Below are positions 1-8,787 of a DNA stretch of 64,000 nucleotides, piece after piece. This DNA is from Eledone cirrhosa. Taxonomy: Eukaryota > Mollusca > Cephalopoda > Octopoda > Eledonidae. Each line of letters begins with the position of its first letter. The stretch's first letter is position 1. The translations under genes were made by a program, and so were the position numbers. Location of the stretch: the NCBI GenBank assembly GCA_964016885.1, contig OZ024740.1, positions 206,034,821 through 206,098,820 on the forward strand, in the 5' to 3' direction. The notes beneath the pieces were generated by a model. That model was given only the letters and a program-made list of their open reading frames with translations, made no database searches and was not told the origin of the DNA.

Positions 1-621
1 TTGAAGTTATGAACTGTTGGAAATGAGTTCAAACATTTTAGGACCAGTTATCTCATCTACGGCACTGAAAAGGTTAAAAGAGATACATCATATTTCTGTA
101 TGTCATATAAAGTGACTAAAAGGGTTGGCATCAGGAATGGCATCCAATTCTAAAGCTAGCCTTGAAAATGACCCTGTGATTACTATGAATCTGTCATGGG
201 GCCTCAGGGCTAAACTCTGCTTTAACAGTGAAAATGGCCTTAACATTTTTTTGATGTTGAATACTTGCATATAAGTCATATCTTTTTCCATGAAAATCTG
301 ACGTGTAAAACTATAATTCAACTTATCAACTGGGCCTACAAAACCTTACCACAAAATATACAGTACATTGTAAATGTTGTATATAAAATGAAGGTGCAAC
401 TTATACATGAATATATACAATAAATACTTTTAGCATAAAAACAGGCAGTAATGTTTAATTATATGTGACTTGAAAGAGAGGAGTATGTTGTGAAAAATGT
501 CGCCCTATGAGAAAGACTCTGGAACATTGCTGTTGGTGGTTATTAGTTTATCAATGTGAATTGAAGAGGGATTTTGAATGATTAGTTTTATAGTCCTGAA
601 CACGTCCCTTGTTAACTTGCT
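1..621. other. AT-rich non-coding stretch, nothing recognised
   Basis: Upstream intron or flank of the SORL1-like gene. No exon with plausible splice sites and no SORL1 similarity is visible on either strand. The segment near 120-250 contains phrases resembling the dispersed 'gatgccattcctgatgcc' motif common in the other repeats of this window, so it may be a decayed repeat. Confidence 0.4.
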
Positions 622-850
622 ACTTCTCTGAATTGAGAGTCACAGCTCCGAATCTATGGGAATGTGGTTAGAATATCTCAGGAAAGAATCACTTGGCAGA
701 TTTTATGGGCAAAACCAACCAGCAGGAGACCCAGGGGTAGACCCCAAGCAAAATGGTCTTGCTTGGAGATACAGCTGGATCAGTTGGAGATGGTTGCTTC
801 TGACAGGACCTACTGGCAGGAATAAGTGGGAGAAGAAGAAGTAGAAGAAT
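622..850 (+). mobile_element. LINE reverse-transcriptase C-terminal fragment (dead)
   Basis: The reading around 656-760 contains [20 protein letters not shown], the degenerate tail of a non-LTR retrotransposon polyprotein (the family tail reads roughly 'RRV..A.PTGKRPRGRPR'). The same element recurs at 37840-38215 with the same phrasing. Only the extreme C-terminus is present, so it is a 5'-truncated, inactive copy. Its LINE clade is not assigned. Confidence 0.65.
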
Positions 851-859
851 TGTTTACTG

Positions 860-1960
860 TTCAGTGTAGAATTGTGCAATATAGAATTCATTCTTTATTC
901 TTCTTGTACTCAAGACTTGTTTTTCAAAATAGAGTTTTATACTTATTGTACTTTTCAAGAATGTCTTGTTAATATGGTTTCATGTGGTACAGGACATTGA
1001 ATTAAATTACAAAACAAACAAACTAACTAAAACTTTTGTTATCTTTGTTTCAATGTTTTCTGTTTTAAATCACATTGAATGTTGTCCCCCCCCCCCCCCA
1101 CATACTTTAGTTCCTGTCGTTTTACTAGTTTCTCAGTTAATAGACCTTGTTTTCTGTGTTGTATCTTTTTTTTTTTAATATATATATTTGGGGTGTCAAT
1201 TACTGTGTTTCTGAATTTCCATTTTTTTAAAATTTAGTAGAAAGGTCATATTGAAAAGAGAAGGAAATAATTGTAATCTACAGATTCAAAAATGTATCCC
1301 TGCAAAATTTCATTAAAAACATTTATCCTGTAATGATTGAGCAGAAAATATTTAAAAATGGATTTGTTTATCCAAATATTTATAGTATCTTTTCTAGTGG
1401 ACAATAGGGATATTTGTCTGCTTCTACATCCACATTTGTGGGTCCCTATATATATATATATATATATCAACTAGAAATAGATTGACATATATATATATAT
1501 ATAAAATAAATACATGAAACAATCACAGGGAATAATTTGTAAAGAATGTAGGCACACATAGCTAGGTAGGTAACTAATTAAAGTTTGACTAGAACTTCAA
1601 ATATAAATACCTTTTAAAATGATTAATCTCCTTTGTATATATTTCTTTAAGTAAGAAATATATTTCACCTATTAATCCGTAAATCACAGTAGTTAAATTC
1701 TTGGATGTTCACCAAAGGAGAAGAAAAATAACCATCTGTGTTTACAAATCAAATGCAAATCTGCGAATGATTCGAACCACGTGTTGCATTTTGTTAAAAA
1801 TACACTCATTGAACAACGTCACCCCAGTGGCGTGAATAGGACCATCGACAGCCAGAAATAGCAGCCGAGCCTATTCAACTGAATTAGCTCAACAATCAAG
1901 GGGCCGTATATATATCCAAAATTAAAATTAAGGGTTGTCATGTCTGATATATATATATAT
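860..1960. other. AT-rich non-coding stretch with simple repeats and MITE-3 pieces
   Basis: Holds the right end of a MITE-3-like repeat (about 950-1005), a run of C near 1086-1099, several (TA)n tracts (about 1450-1467 and 1488-1502) and the left half of a MITE-3-like repeat (about 1311-1410). The right half of MITE-3 reappears at 2205-2335, so the material between may be a nested insertion. No coding content recognised. Confidence 0.5.
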
Positions 1961-2090
1961 TAAAATAACAGATTAAAGTTTAAGCAAAGAATTGCTGCTT
2001 TCACCCTTAACGGGATCTTCTGAAGTTTCAGAAGATCTCGTTAAGGGTGAAAGCAGCGATTCTTTGCTTAAACTTTAATCTGTTATTTTA
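1961..2090. repeat. 130-bp near-perfect palindrome (foldback)
   Basis: Two arms of about 64 bp meet around position 2025. The left arm begins TAAAATAACAGATTAAAGTT and the right arm ends with its reverse complement. I count two mismatches between the arms and only about 2 bases of loop. (TA)n tracts lie close by on both sides. In RNA it would fold into a long hairpin. It could be a small foldback transposon or the product of template switching at a replication fork; no protein is encoded. Confidence 0.9.
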
Positions 2091-2204
2091 ATAAATATTT
2101 GCTCTACGGTTCTTATATATTTGATATATATCCTTATCGAGCCCTCTTTGTATTTTAGTCTTCAAATTTATTATTATTACTATATATATATATATATACA
2201 TTGT

Positions 2205-2335
2205 AAAAATGTGCATTATTAGAGTAAAGACTTGAATCTTTAATGTAATACAGTGATGGTGCTGTTTTGTACTTTTCAATAATATCTTGCTTATGTGGTT
2301 TCATATGGTACAGGATATTAAGAGTTAGGGTTGAA
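2205..2335 (+). mobile_element. MITE-3 right half
   Basis: Matches the right part of the dispersed repeat seen complete at 8818-9002 and 26600-26812: the phrases 'agtaaagactt', 'tgctgttttgtacttttcaa' and 'ggtttcatatggtacaggat' occur in order. No open reading frame. Called a MITE because copies are short and dispersed; termini not firmly defined. Confidence 0.55.
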
Positions 2336-2911
2336 GAAACAAAGTTAGGAGCAGGACACTAAACTGTGATTACACTTAGTTATTATGACCAAGATAATTA
2401 TTATTACTTGTGTCATTATTACTACTTTCATTATTGTTAATAAATTAATAAACTTCACAGGTGAGTTTTTTTATAAGTAAACATTATGCTGTAATAAAAA
2501 GACATTGCAATTATATAAATTACTCACTTTGCTTTCATCTTATTCTATTCGTTTCTTTGTGTAGTCATTTTACACTCACTGGTTTAGAAAGAAGGTAATT
2601 CTTTCCATTTAGATCACCTTTGCATGACAATAAACTCAGCAGCATGATTCCCTATCATTCAAAGTTATTTCAAAACTGTATATAGATTATTATCATTATT
2701 ATTAAAATGCAGTTGTAAATCTTAACAATCTATGCCAGTTAATATTTAAATTTGCTGCTAAAAACTTAGTTGATAGCATATTTACAAAACATTAGTTTTG
2801 AATGTTCTATCTTTATGGTACATGAATATAGAATTTTTGTTGTATGCAAAATTCTGCATGTGTTTTGTTTAGCTCTTTATTTTGTTTTTGTTTTGTTTTC
2901 CTCTCAGCTAT
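2336..2911. other. AT-rich non-coding stretch, nothing recognised
   Basis: Low-complexity AT-rich sequence with short ATT runs (2395-2420, 2690-2705). No coding exon, SINE or inverted repeat recognised. Confidence 0.4.
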
Positions 2912-3128
2912 ATTAACTCTTTAGCATTTAAACCGGCCATATCCAGCCAGAATTCTGCCACCTTTTTCTGTTCAAACTGGCTGCTCATACTGATGTTAAG
3001 GTATTGTTCTCAACATAAATAATATCAATCTCATAGATTTGATATTATGTGAGATAATTGTGAGGTAAAGCCTTTACCATGAAAATATAATAGTAAATAT
3101 AGAGTAATGTAAATGTTAAAGAGTTAAT
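2912..3128 (+). mobile_element. MITE-1 copy (TTAA-flanked, piggyBac-like)
   Basis: About 215 bp, starting TTAACTCTTTAGCATTTAAA and ending TAAATGTTAAAGAGTTAA. The ends form an imperfect terminal inverted repeat next to TTAA, the target site used by piggyBac-superfamily transposons. Five more copies occur in the window (7969, 20232, 22219, 29477, 53790). No protein is encoded. Assignment to piggyBac is inference from TTAA and the CCC/CTC ends. Confidence 0.7.
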
Positions 3129-3649
3129 ATTGCCTGTTAGTTTATTTTGGAATATTGCACCAATGTCTCATTGATTATGTTTCATTGATCTGATTGATTT
3201 AATACTGTTAAGATCAATACTAGCAGTTGAAAACCACTATCTAAACATGCCATTATAAATCTTATTGCTTGTCTTGTTATTTTATTGTTATTTTCCAAAA
3301 CATGAGATTCATAATTCAAACTGAAAGCTTGAATGATAACTTGTTTGTTATTCTATATTGCTTTCAGTATATTTTATTTACAAATAAAATCTCCTGCATG
3401 ATTCTTTTCATTTCAATTTAAAACATTTTTCAAAAATGCCTTACAACATACATGATATCATCATCATTTTACATCCACTTTTCCTTGCTTACAAGGGTGG
3501 GACAATAAATGTTTATTTTCATAAGTTTTTACAAATAATTTTAGTAGAGCTTCCTTCACTGTTGTCAATAGAATTGGACTCACTAGACTGTAAAGTTCAG
3601 AATTATTGTGTAATTTTACTATTAACATTCTGTAATATCTTAGCAAAAA

Positions 3650-3830
3650 ATACTTAAAAGAAAACAGATTTTCTCAATTCAAATGTTTGCAGTATCTATA
3701 CTAGTGAACCAGTTATTGTGAAAATGTACAGTATTAGAGTAAAGACTTTGATTTTTCATGTGATGCAGTTATAGTGCTGTTTTGTAGTTTTTAAGGTTTG
3801 CTAATACAGTTTCATGTGGTTCAGGCATTG
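3650..3830 (+). mobile_element. MITE-3 copy
   Basis: Contains in order the family phrases 'caaatgtttgcagtatct', 'actagtgaac', 'agtaaagactttgatttt', 'gtgatgcagtt' and 'ggtttcatgtggttcagg'-like text. Same family as 8818-9002 and 26600-26812. Non-coding. Confidence 0.55.
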
Positions 3831-3836
3831 GGTTAA

Positions 3837-4110
3837 TGGCTAACCTAGTTTAATGGTAGAGGTGCACAATCAAGGTTTTAGGGTCTTGGGTTCATAATCT
3901 TGAGGATGTGGTATTGATTTCTGGATGTTCCACATGTCTCCTTGAGCAAGACACTTCCCCACATGTTGCTTCACTCCACTCTGTTGAAAAACAATGAGTA
4001 CCAACTCCAGTTAAGGGTTAATTAACTCTGCAATGAACTGGCATTCTGTTTTCTTCTCTCAGTCACTTAATGCTAACAAAACCAGGATAAACTCTGCTTT
4101 AATGAACCTC
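3837..4110 (+). mobile_element. SINE-C copy (tRNA-derived)
   Basis: Head 'ctaacctagtttaatggtag' resembles a Pol III A box and 'gggttcataatct' a decayed B box. The body has 'ccttgagcaagacacttccc', 'gagtaccaactccagttaag' and 'cagtcacttaatgctaac', shared by all SINE-C copies in the window (21130, 23625, 25552, 35545; antisense 20970, 39010, 40870). Diverged, non-coding. Confidence 0.65.
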
Positions 4111-4289
4111 GTAGTTCGGAATAGACATCAACTTTTTTTGGTGGTCTCTAAAGATTTTTTTTTTCTTAACCCATAACACCTGGTGGAGTTGTAGTGGAGC
4201 TGTCATGTCATACAGCATTTTAGGGGCATTTTTAAAACCTGCAAAGCCCATCCCCTCTCCAGGTCTAAATACAGCTGATTTCTTTCAGA

Positions 4290-4560
4290 TAAGAGACATC
4301 ATTATCATCATCATCATCATTTTACGTCCAGTTTTCCCTGCTTGCAAGGGTGGGACGGGAACTGATTCTGGCTTGATTTCTACAGCTGGATGCCCTTCCT
4401 AACACCAACCTCATTTACAGTGTGGGCTGGGTGCTTTTTTTGCCGTGGCACCTCCACGTCCACTTTGCAGTGGAATGATATGGACCCCAGTCCCTATCAT
4501 CTCATTTCTACAGCTGAGTAAACTGGAGCAATGTGAAATAAAGTGTCTTGCTCAAGGAAA
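4290..4560 (+). repeat. Dispersed repeat D copy
   Basis: Starts with a CAT/CAC microsatellite and 'ttttacgtccagttttccct', then 'gctggatgcccttcctaaca' and 'tttacagtgtgggctgggtg'. This order (microsatellite, acgtcca..tttccctgct, ggatgcccttcct, tactgggtgc) recurs at least a dozen times in the window and is typical of cephalopod dispersed repeats. Non-coding. Confidence 0.6.
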
Positions 4561-4739
4561 CAACACATCACCCGGTCTGAGAATTGAGACAATGAAAGAG
4601 AAAAATGAGAAAGAGATATTCTCTAAAGATTAGTTGTTGCTAATTCTAATTTTAACACAGACATGTCTTTTTCCATTAGATGAGTCATCGTTAGAAACTC
4701 AACTGCTTAATGAAGATATTTTAATAGAAGTAACATATC

Positions 4740-4852
4740 TAATAATTGTTTCTACTTTTGGCACAAGGCCAGCAATTATCCCAGTGTATTACTGGTACTT
4801 TATTTTAACGACCCCGTAAGGATGAAAGGCAAAGTTAACCTGGGCGGGATAT
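4740..4852 (-). mobile_element. SINE-A 3' part (antisense)
   Basis: Reads as the reverse complement of the SINE-A body: 'ggcacaaggccagcaattat', 'cagtgtattactggtacttt', 'aaggatgaaaggcaaagtta'. It is cut at the B-box side where the TIR element at 4853 begins, so the tRNA head is missing. Confidence 0.75.
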
Positions 4853-5954
4853 CTAATAATGGCTAATCTTTCGTTTTAGGTACGTAAACAAAAAAAATCC
4901 AGAAAAACAAAAATTTATTTCAAAAGAAGCGAAATCTCACAGGAATATCTCACAAAGGATAATAACCCTAACCCTAACCCATGATAATAACCCTAACCCT
5001 AACCCATGATAATAACCCTAACCCTAACCCATGATAATAACCCTAACCCTAACCCATGATAATAACCCTAACCCTAACCCATGATAATAACCCTAACCCT
5101 AACCCATGATAATAACCCTAACCCTAACCCATGATAATAACCCTAACCCTAACCCATGATAATAACCCTAACCCTAACCCATGATAATAACCCTAACCCT
5201 AACCCATGATAATAACCCTAACCCTAACCCATGATAATAACCCTAACCCTAACCCATGATAATAACCCTAACCCTAACCCATGATAATAACCCTAACCCT
5301 AACCCATGATAATAACCCTAACCCTAACCCATGATAATAACCCTAACCCTAACCCATGATAATAACCCTAACCCTAACCCATGATAATAACCCTAACCCT
5401 AACCCATGATAATAACCCTAACCCTAACCCATGATAATAACTCTAACCCTAACCCATGATAATAACCCTAACCCTAACCCATGATAATAACCCTAACCCT
5501 AACCCATGATAATAACCCTAACCCTAACCCATGATAATAACTCTAACCCTAACCCATGATAATAACCCTAACCCTAACCCATGATAATAACCCTAACCCT
5601 AACCCATGATAATAACTCTAACCCTAACCCATGATAATAACCCTAACCCTAACCCATGATAATAACTCTAACCCTAACCCATGATAATAACCCTAACCCT
5701 AACCCATGATAATAACTCTAACCCTAACCCATGATAATAACTCTAACCCTAACCCATGATAATAACTCTAACCCTAACCCATGATAATAACTCTAACCCT
5801 AACCCATGATAATAACTCTAACCCTAACCCATGATAATAACTCTAACCCTAACCCATGATATTTAAACTGACGGAAACCGAAACTTAGTGAAATTTAAAC
5901 ATATTCACAAAGTTTTATTTTACGTACCTAAAACGAAAGATTGCCCTAATAATG
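4853..5954. mobile_element. TIR element carrying a telomere-motif minisatellite, with target-site duplication
   Basis: Terminal inverted repeats: AATCTTTCGTTTTAGGTACG at 4865 continues to 4888, and its exact 24-bp reverse complement occupies 5919-5942. The direct repeat CTAATAATG lies outside both ends (4853-4861 and 5946-5954) and is best read as an 8-9 bp target-site duplication. The interior is almost entirely the 25-bp minisatellite listed separately. No transposase is encoded. An 8-9 bp duplication fits hAT or Mutator-like families; the choice is inference. Confidence 0.85.
4958..5860. repeat. Minisatellite, 25-bp unit with CCCTAA telomere motifs, about 36 copies
   Basis: Each unit is CCCTAA twice followed by CCCATGATAATAA. 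The period holds exactly at every 300-bp checkpoint from 4981 to 5821, so no net indels. A C-to-T variant (AACTCTAACCC) is absent at the 5' end, appears near 5440 and becomes nearly fixed in the last units, giving a clear left-to-right gradient. On the minus strand each unit has three GGG runs. It is interstitial: unique flanks exist on both sides, so this is not a chromosome end. Confidence 0.95.
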
Positions 5955-6126
5955 ATTTCTTTTGAATATACAAAAATAGATAGAGCATAAGAAATGAAAT
6001 CAATCCCAGTATGTTACTGGTATTCAAACTATGAACAACAACTATCTTAAAAGTATTTGAAAGATAGACAACTATACAAATGACTCATCGTCATCATCAC
6101 CATCACCTTTTAACGTCCATTTTTCC
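5955..6126. other. Intronic spacer ending in a D-repeat start
   Basis: AT-rich sequence of no recognised kind up to about 6080, then 'catcgtcatcatcaccatca' and 'ttttaacgtccatttttcca', the opening of dispersed repeat D, which is cut by the mariner fragment that follows. Confidence 0.45.
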
Positions 6127-6500
6127 ATGGTGATCAGCCTGGTGCACTTTTGATCAGGTGTCAGAAGACCCACAGTGCAGAAACGTTCGCCATGCCAAAT
6201 TCATTGTGCAGAATATTCTCAACTCTCTCACAAGATATGCTAATAGCATTGACTATTTGATTTATAGTCAATCGCCTGTCATCCATCACCTTGTGGTGAA
6301 CACAATCAATGTTCTCCTCGGTGGTAGCAGTTGCAGGATGTCCAGATCTTGGGTCATCGTCAAAACACTCACTTCCCCTCCTAAATTTAGTTCCCCACTT
6401 TTGCACTGTCGATAAAGCTGGAACGTCATCCCCTAATGTAACAACCATTTTCTGCAGGTACTTGATAACACCACAATGCCAAATTTTGTCCATTTTCAAG
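6127..6500 (-). pseudogene. Mariner-family transposase N-terminal fragment (frameshifted, truncated)
   Basis: On the minus strand the 112-residue reading contains FRRGSECFDDDPRSGHP, TATTEENIDCVHHKVMDDRR, LTINQIVNAISISCERVENI and LHNEFGMANVSALWV. These mark the paired helix-turn-helix DNA-binding half of mariner transposases of the kind also found fused in SETMAR. After 'ALWV' the frame shifts; LLTPDQKCTRLI is then readable in another frame down to about 6128. The catalytic DD(D/E) domain is absent and no terminal inverted repeats are recognised, so it cannot be active. Confidence 0.88.
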
Positions 6501-6509
6501 AGAAGTCAC

Positions 6510-7968
6510 TACTAGTTACTTTTGAAGACTTCTTTGAACAGTCAGATGTCTGTTTACCTGGAAAGAAATAATGCAGTTATTAATAAGAAAAGTTGAAATT
6601 AATGCATGCAAGATTTCACAGCTGTAGCATCACTCCTTCATAGTCAGATTATGAACTTTTCAGCCCACCATTGTATGATAAACATTAATTGAAGCTTTCA
6701 TGCTTGTAGCTTTCAACTGACCTAGAATTTAGAAGTTATATATAGCATAAGTATTTTTAAAATCTTTTTATTTTGTCAGTTAATAAATGCCAATGAATGA
6801 AGCAAAACAGAATTTTTTAATGAAATATAAGAAAGAAAAGATTTGTGAATTTAGGACTTGTAATTGTGAGAACACATCAGTTCAAAGTGAGATAAATATT
6901 TCAAAATAGGGCTTTATGATTTATAAATGAGAATAGCAATTTAAAAATTAGATTAATACAAAAATATTTGACGAGGATATTTAAAAAGAGGAACGGAGCC
7001 AGAAATAACACTGTAACATCATTTGTAATGTCAATAATGTGAATTTGTCTGGTTAATAATTATAATTATTTATTTAGATATTTAGCTATGTTTTCTATAC
7101 AGAATTGTAATTTGATCCAACCAGCCTAACATTAGTTATGAAATCACCTGAGTTGGACACAAACCATCAACCTTGATTCATAGAAGAAATATTATAAAAC
7201 GTTTCTATATAAATGTTTTATAAATGTAACAGAATAAGATACTATTTAAGTTATTACTTAAGAAGCAAAGTTCAGATCCGATGTCATTAATAATAAAACA
7301 AAAAATTCCTAACAAGGACTGAATATAATAGAATCAAATTCTCATTGTCACTGTTTCCGTCTCTCTCGCTCTTCCCATTTCTTATTTTTATAAGCAAATG
7401 GGGGTCCATAAGCTGGCCGCTCCTCGGCCCTGGTGGATAGAATAGAGAAGGCATTTCCCTGGAGGGTCAGTCCAGTAATGAGGCAAAAGCTTATCATCAT
7501 TTAATGTCCATTTTCCCTGTAGTTGTAATATGTTTTCCGGTATATTTCAGGTGTAAGTATAAGAATGGCACTAATCTATGAGTATAACAATCTATGAGTT
7601 GACTACAAGCAACATTAGTCTCTTGTATCATTTTTTGTCAATGTTTACTTGATACTGTTTGTCTAGGCATTATAAAAAACACTGTTCAAAGCAAAGTTTA
7701 ACTCTTAAATGGTTACATGTTGCATTGTGCCTAAAAAATGTTTGTGTAACGATTTTAGAAACTGCACACATCATCAGATTTTATCAATGCAATAATTCCA
7801 TAGAAAACGAACTATTATGACTTTGATTAAAAAAGAGAGCTCTTTCTCTTTTGTTTTGTTTATAATATCATAATCTCCAACAGATAAATCTTTCCTTGTT
7901 ATAGTTTCTCTATGAGAAGATATATTATATATTCTTGGCTAATTCAATCAAGTAAGTTTATGTGTGTT
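6510..7968. other. Intronic AT-rich stretch, little recognised
   Basis: About 1.46 kb without exons. Only a short D-repeat motif ('catcatttaatgtccatttt' near 7495) and a slightly GC-richer patch at 7400-7480 stand out. No open frame with family similarity on either strand. Confidence 0.4.
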
Positions 7969-8179
7969 TAACCTTTAGCATTTAAACTGGCCATATCTGG
8001 CCTGAATTATCTCACCCCTTTCTGTTTAAACTGGCCATATTTGGCTGCTCATACTTATGTTAAGGTATTGTTCTCAAAATAAATAATATCTAAATCTTGT
8101 AGATTCAATATTATGTGAGATAAAGTGTTTACTGTGAAAATGCAATAGTAAATATAGTGACGTAAATGCTAAAGAGTTA
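7969..8179 (+). mobile_element. MITE-1 copy
   Basis: Starts 'tttaacctttagcatttaaa' and ends 'gtaaatgctaaagagttaag', with the shared interior 'ttaaggtattgttctcaaaa' and 'gtttactgtgaaaatgcaat'. Same orientation as the 2912 copy. Confidence 0.7.
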
Positions 8180-8377
8180 AGTGACATCCGCTCATTTTGA
8201 AATAACTTTTATCACATTGAAATGATATGGCCTACTCTGAAATAGTTACTTTTTTCTTTGAATTGATATATCCTCACTTAAAATTACAAATACTGTAAGG
8301 TCATTTTATTTTATGTGGTTCAACTAAAAAAACAAATAGTAGTTATTTTGTATTACAAAGCTCATATTATTTATATT

Positions 8378-8497
8378 ATTTGAATTACAAAGCTTCAAAT
8401 CCCTGCCTTTCAGCCTTACAGGGTTGATAAAATAAAGCACCAGTAGTGCACTGGGGTAATTGCTGACCTTGTGTCAAAAGTAGAAACAATTATTTGA
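8378..8497 (+). mobile_element. SINE-A partial copy with target-site duplication
   Basis: The body 'ctttcagccttacagggttg', 'ataaaataaagcaccagtag' and 'gtcaaaagtagaaacaatta' belongs to SINE-A; the tRNA head is missing. It is flanked by 'atttgaattacaaagct' and 'atttgaattagaaagct' (one mismatch), which look like a 17-bp target-site duplication inside a local AT-rich direct repeat ('acaaagctcatattatttat', 8350-8580). Confidence 0.7.
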
Positions 8498-8598
8498 ATT
8501 AGAAAGCTCATATTTATATAAATTGTATTACAAAGCTCATATTATTTATATTATTTTGAATTACAAAGCTCATATTTCCATTTTCTTGTATTTTACAG

Positions 8599-8787
8599 TG
8601 GCTTCACTGTTCTTTGCATGTAAGCCAAGAACTTGAACATCTTTACCCTAATAGCCATTTTGAGCCAATCCTCTCCAGAGAATCAGCACCAGGTCTTATT
8701 ATTGCTTCTGGTACTATTGGTAGTCGTATTAAGCAATACAACCAAAATGTATTCCTATCTGTGGATGCTGGTCTTACTTGGCATGAG
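8599..8787 (+). CDS. SORL1: SORL1 exon 1 of window: VPS10 propeller
   Basis: 189 nt, acceptor ttttacag, donor GAG|gtgaga, phase 0 at both ends. It encodes 63 residues opening [10 protein letters not shown], then [16 protein letters not shown], strongly conserved in the SORL1 VPS10 domain, and ends with an Asp-box, SVDAGLTW, a blade motif of the ten-bladed propeller. The phase-0 start implies an upstream exon outside the window. Confidence 0.95.

Noticed and set aside
4958..5860. True chromosome end (telomere)
   Set aside because: Unit is 25 bp with a non-telomeric segment, has unique sequence and inverted repeats on both sides, and lies within the upstream intron or flank.
6161..6499. SETMAR-like host gene
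   Set aside because: Only the mariner DNA-binding half is present, frameshifted, with no SET domain and no splice sites.
1..8598. Upstream VPS10 exons of SORL1 within the window
   Set aside because: I searched for Asp-box (S.D.G.TW) readings next to AG/GT sites on the + strand and found none before 8599; the preceding exon is probably outside the window.
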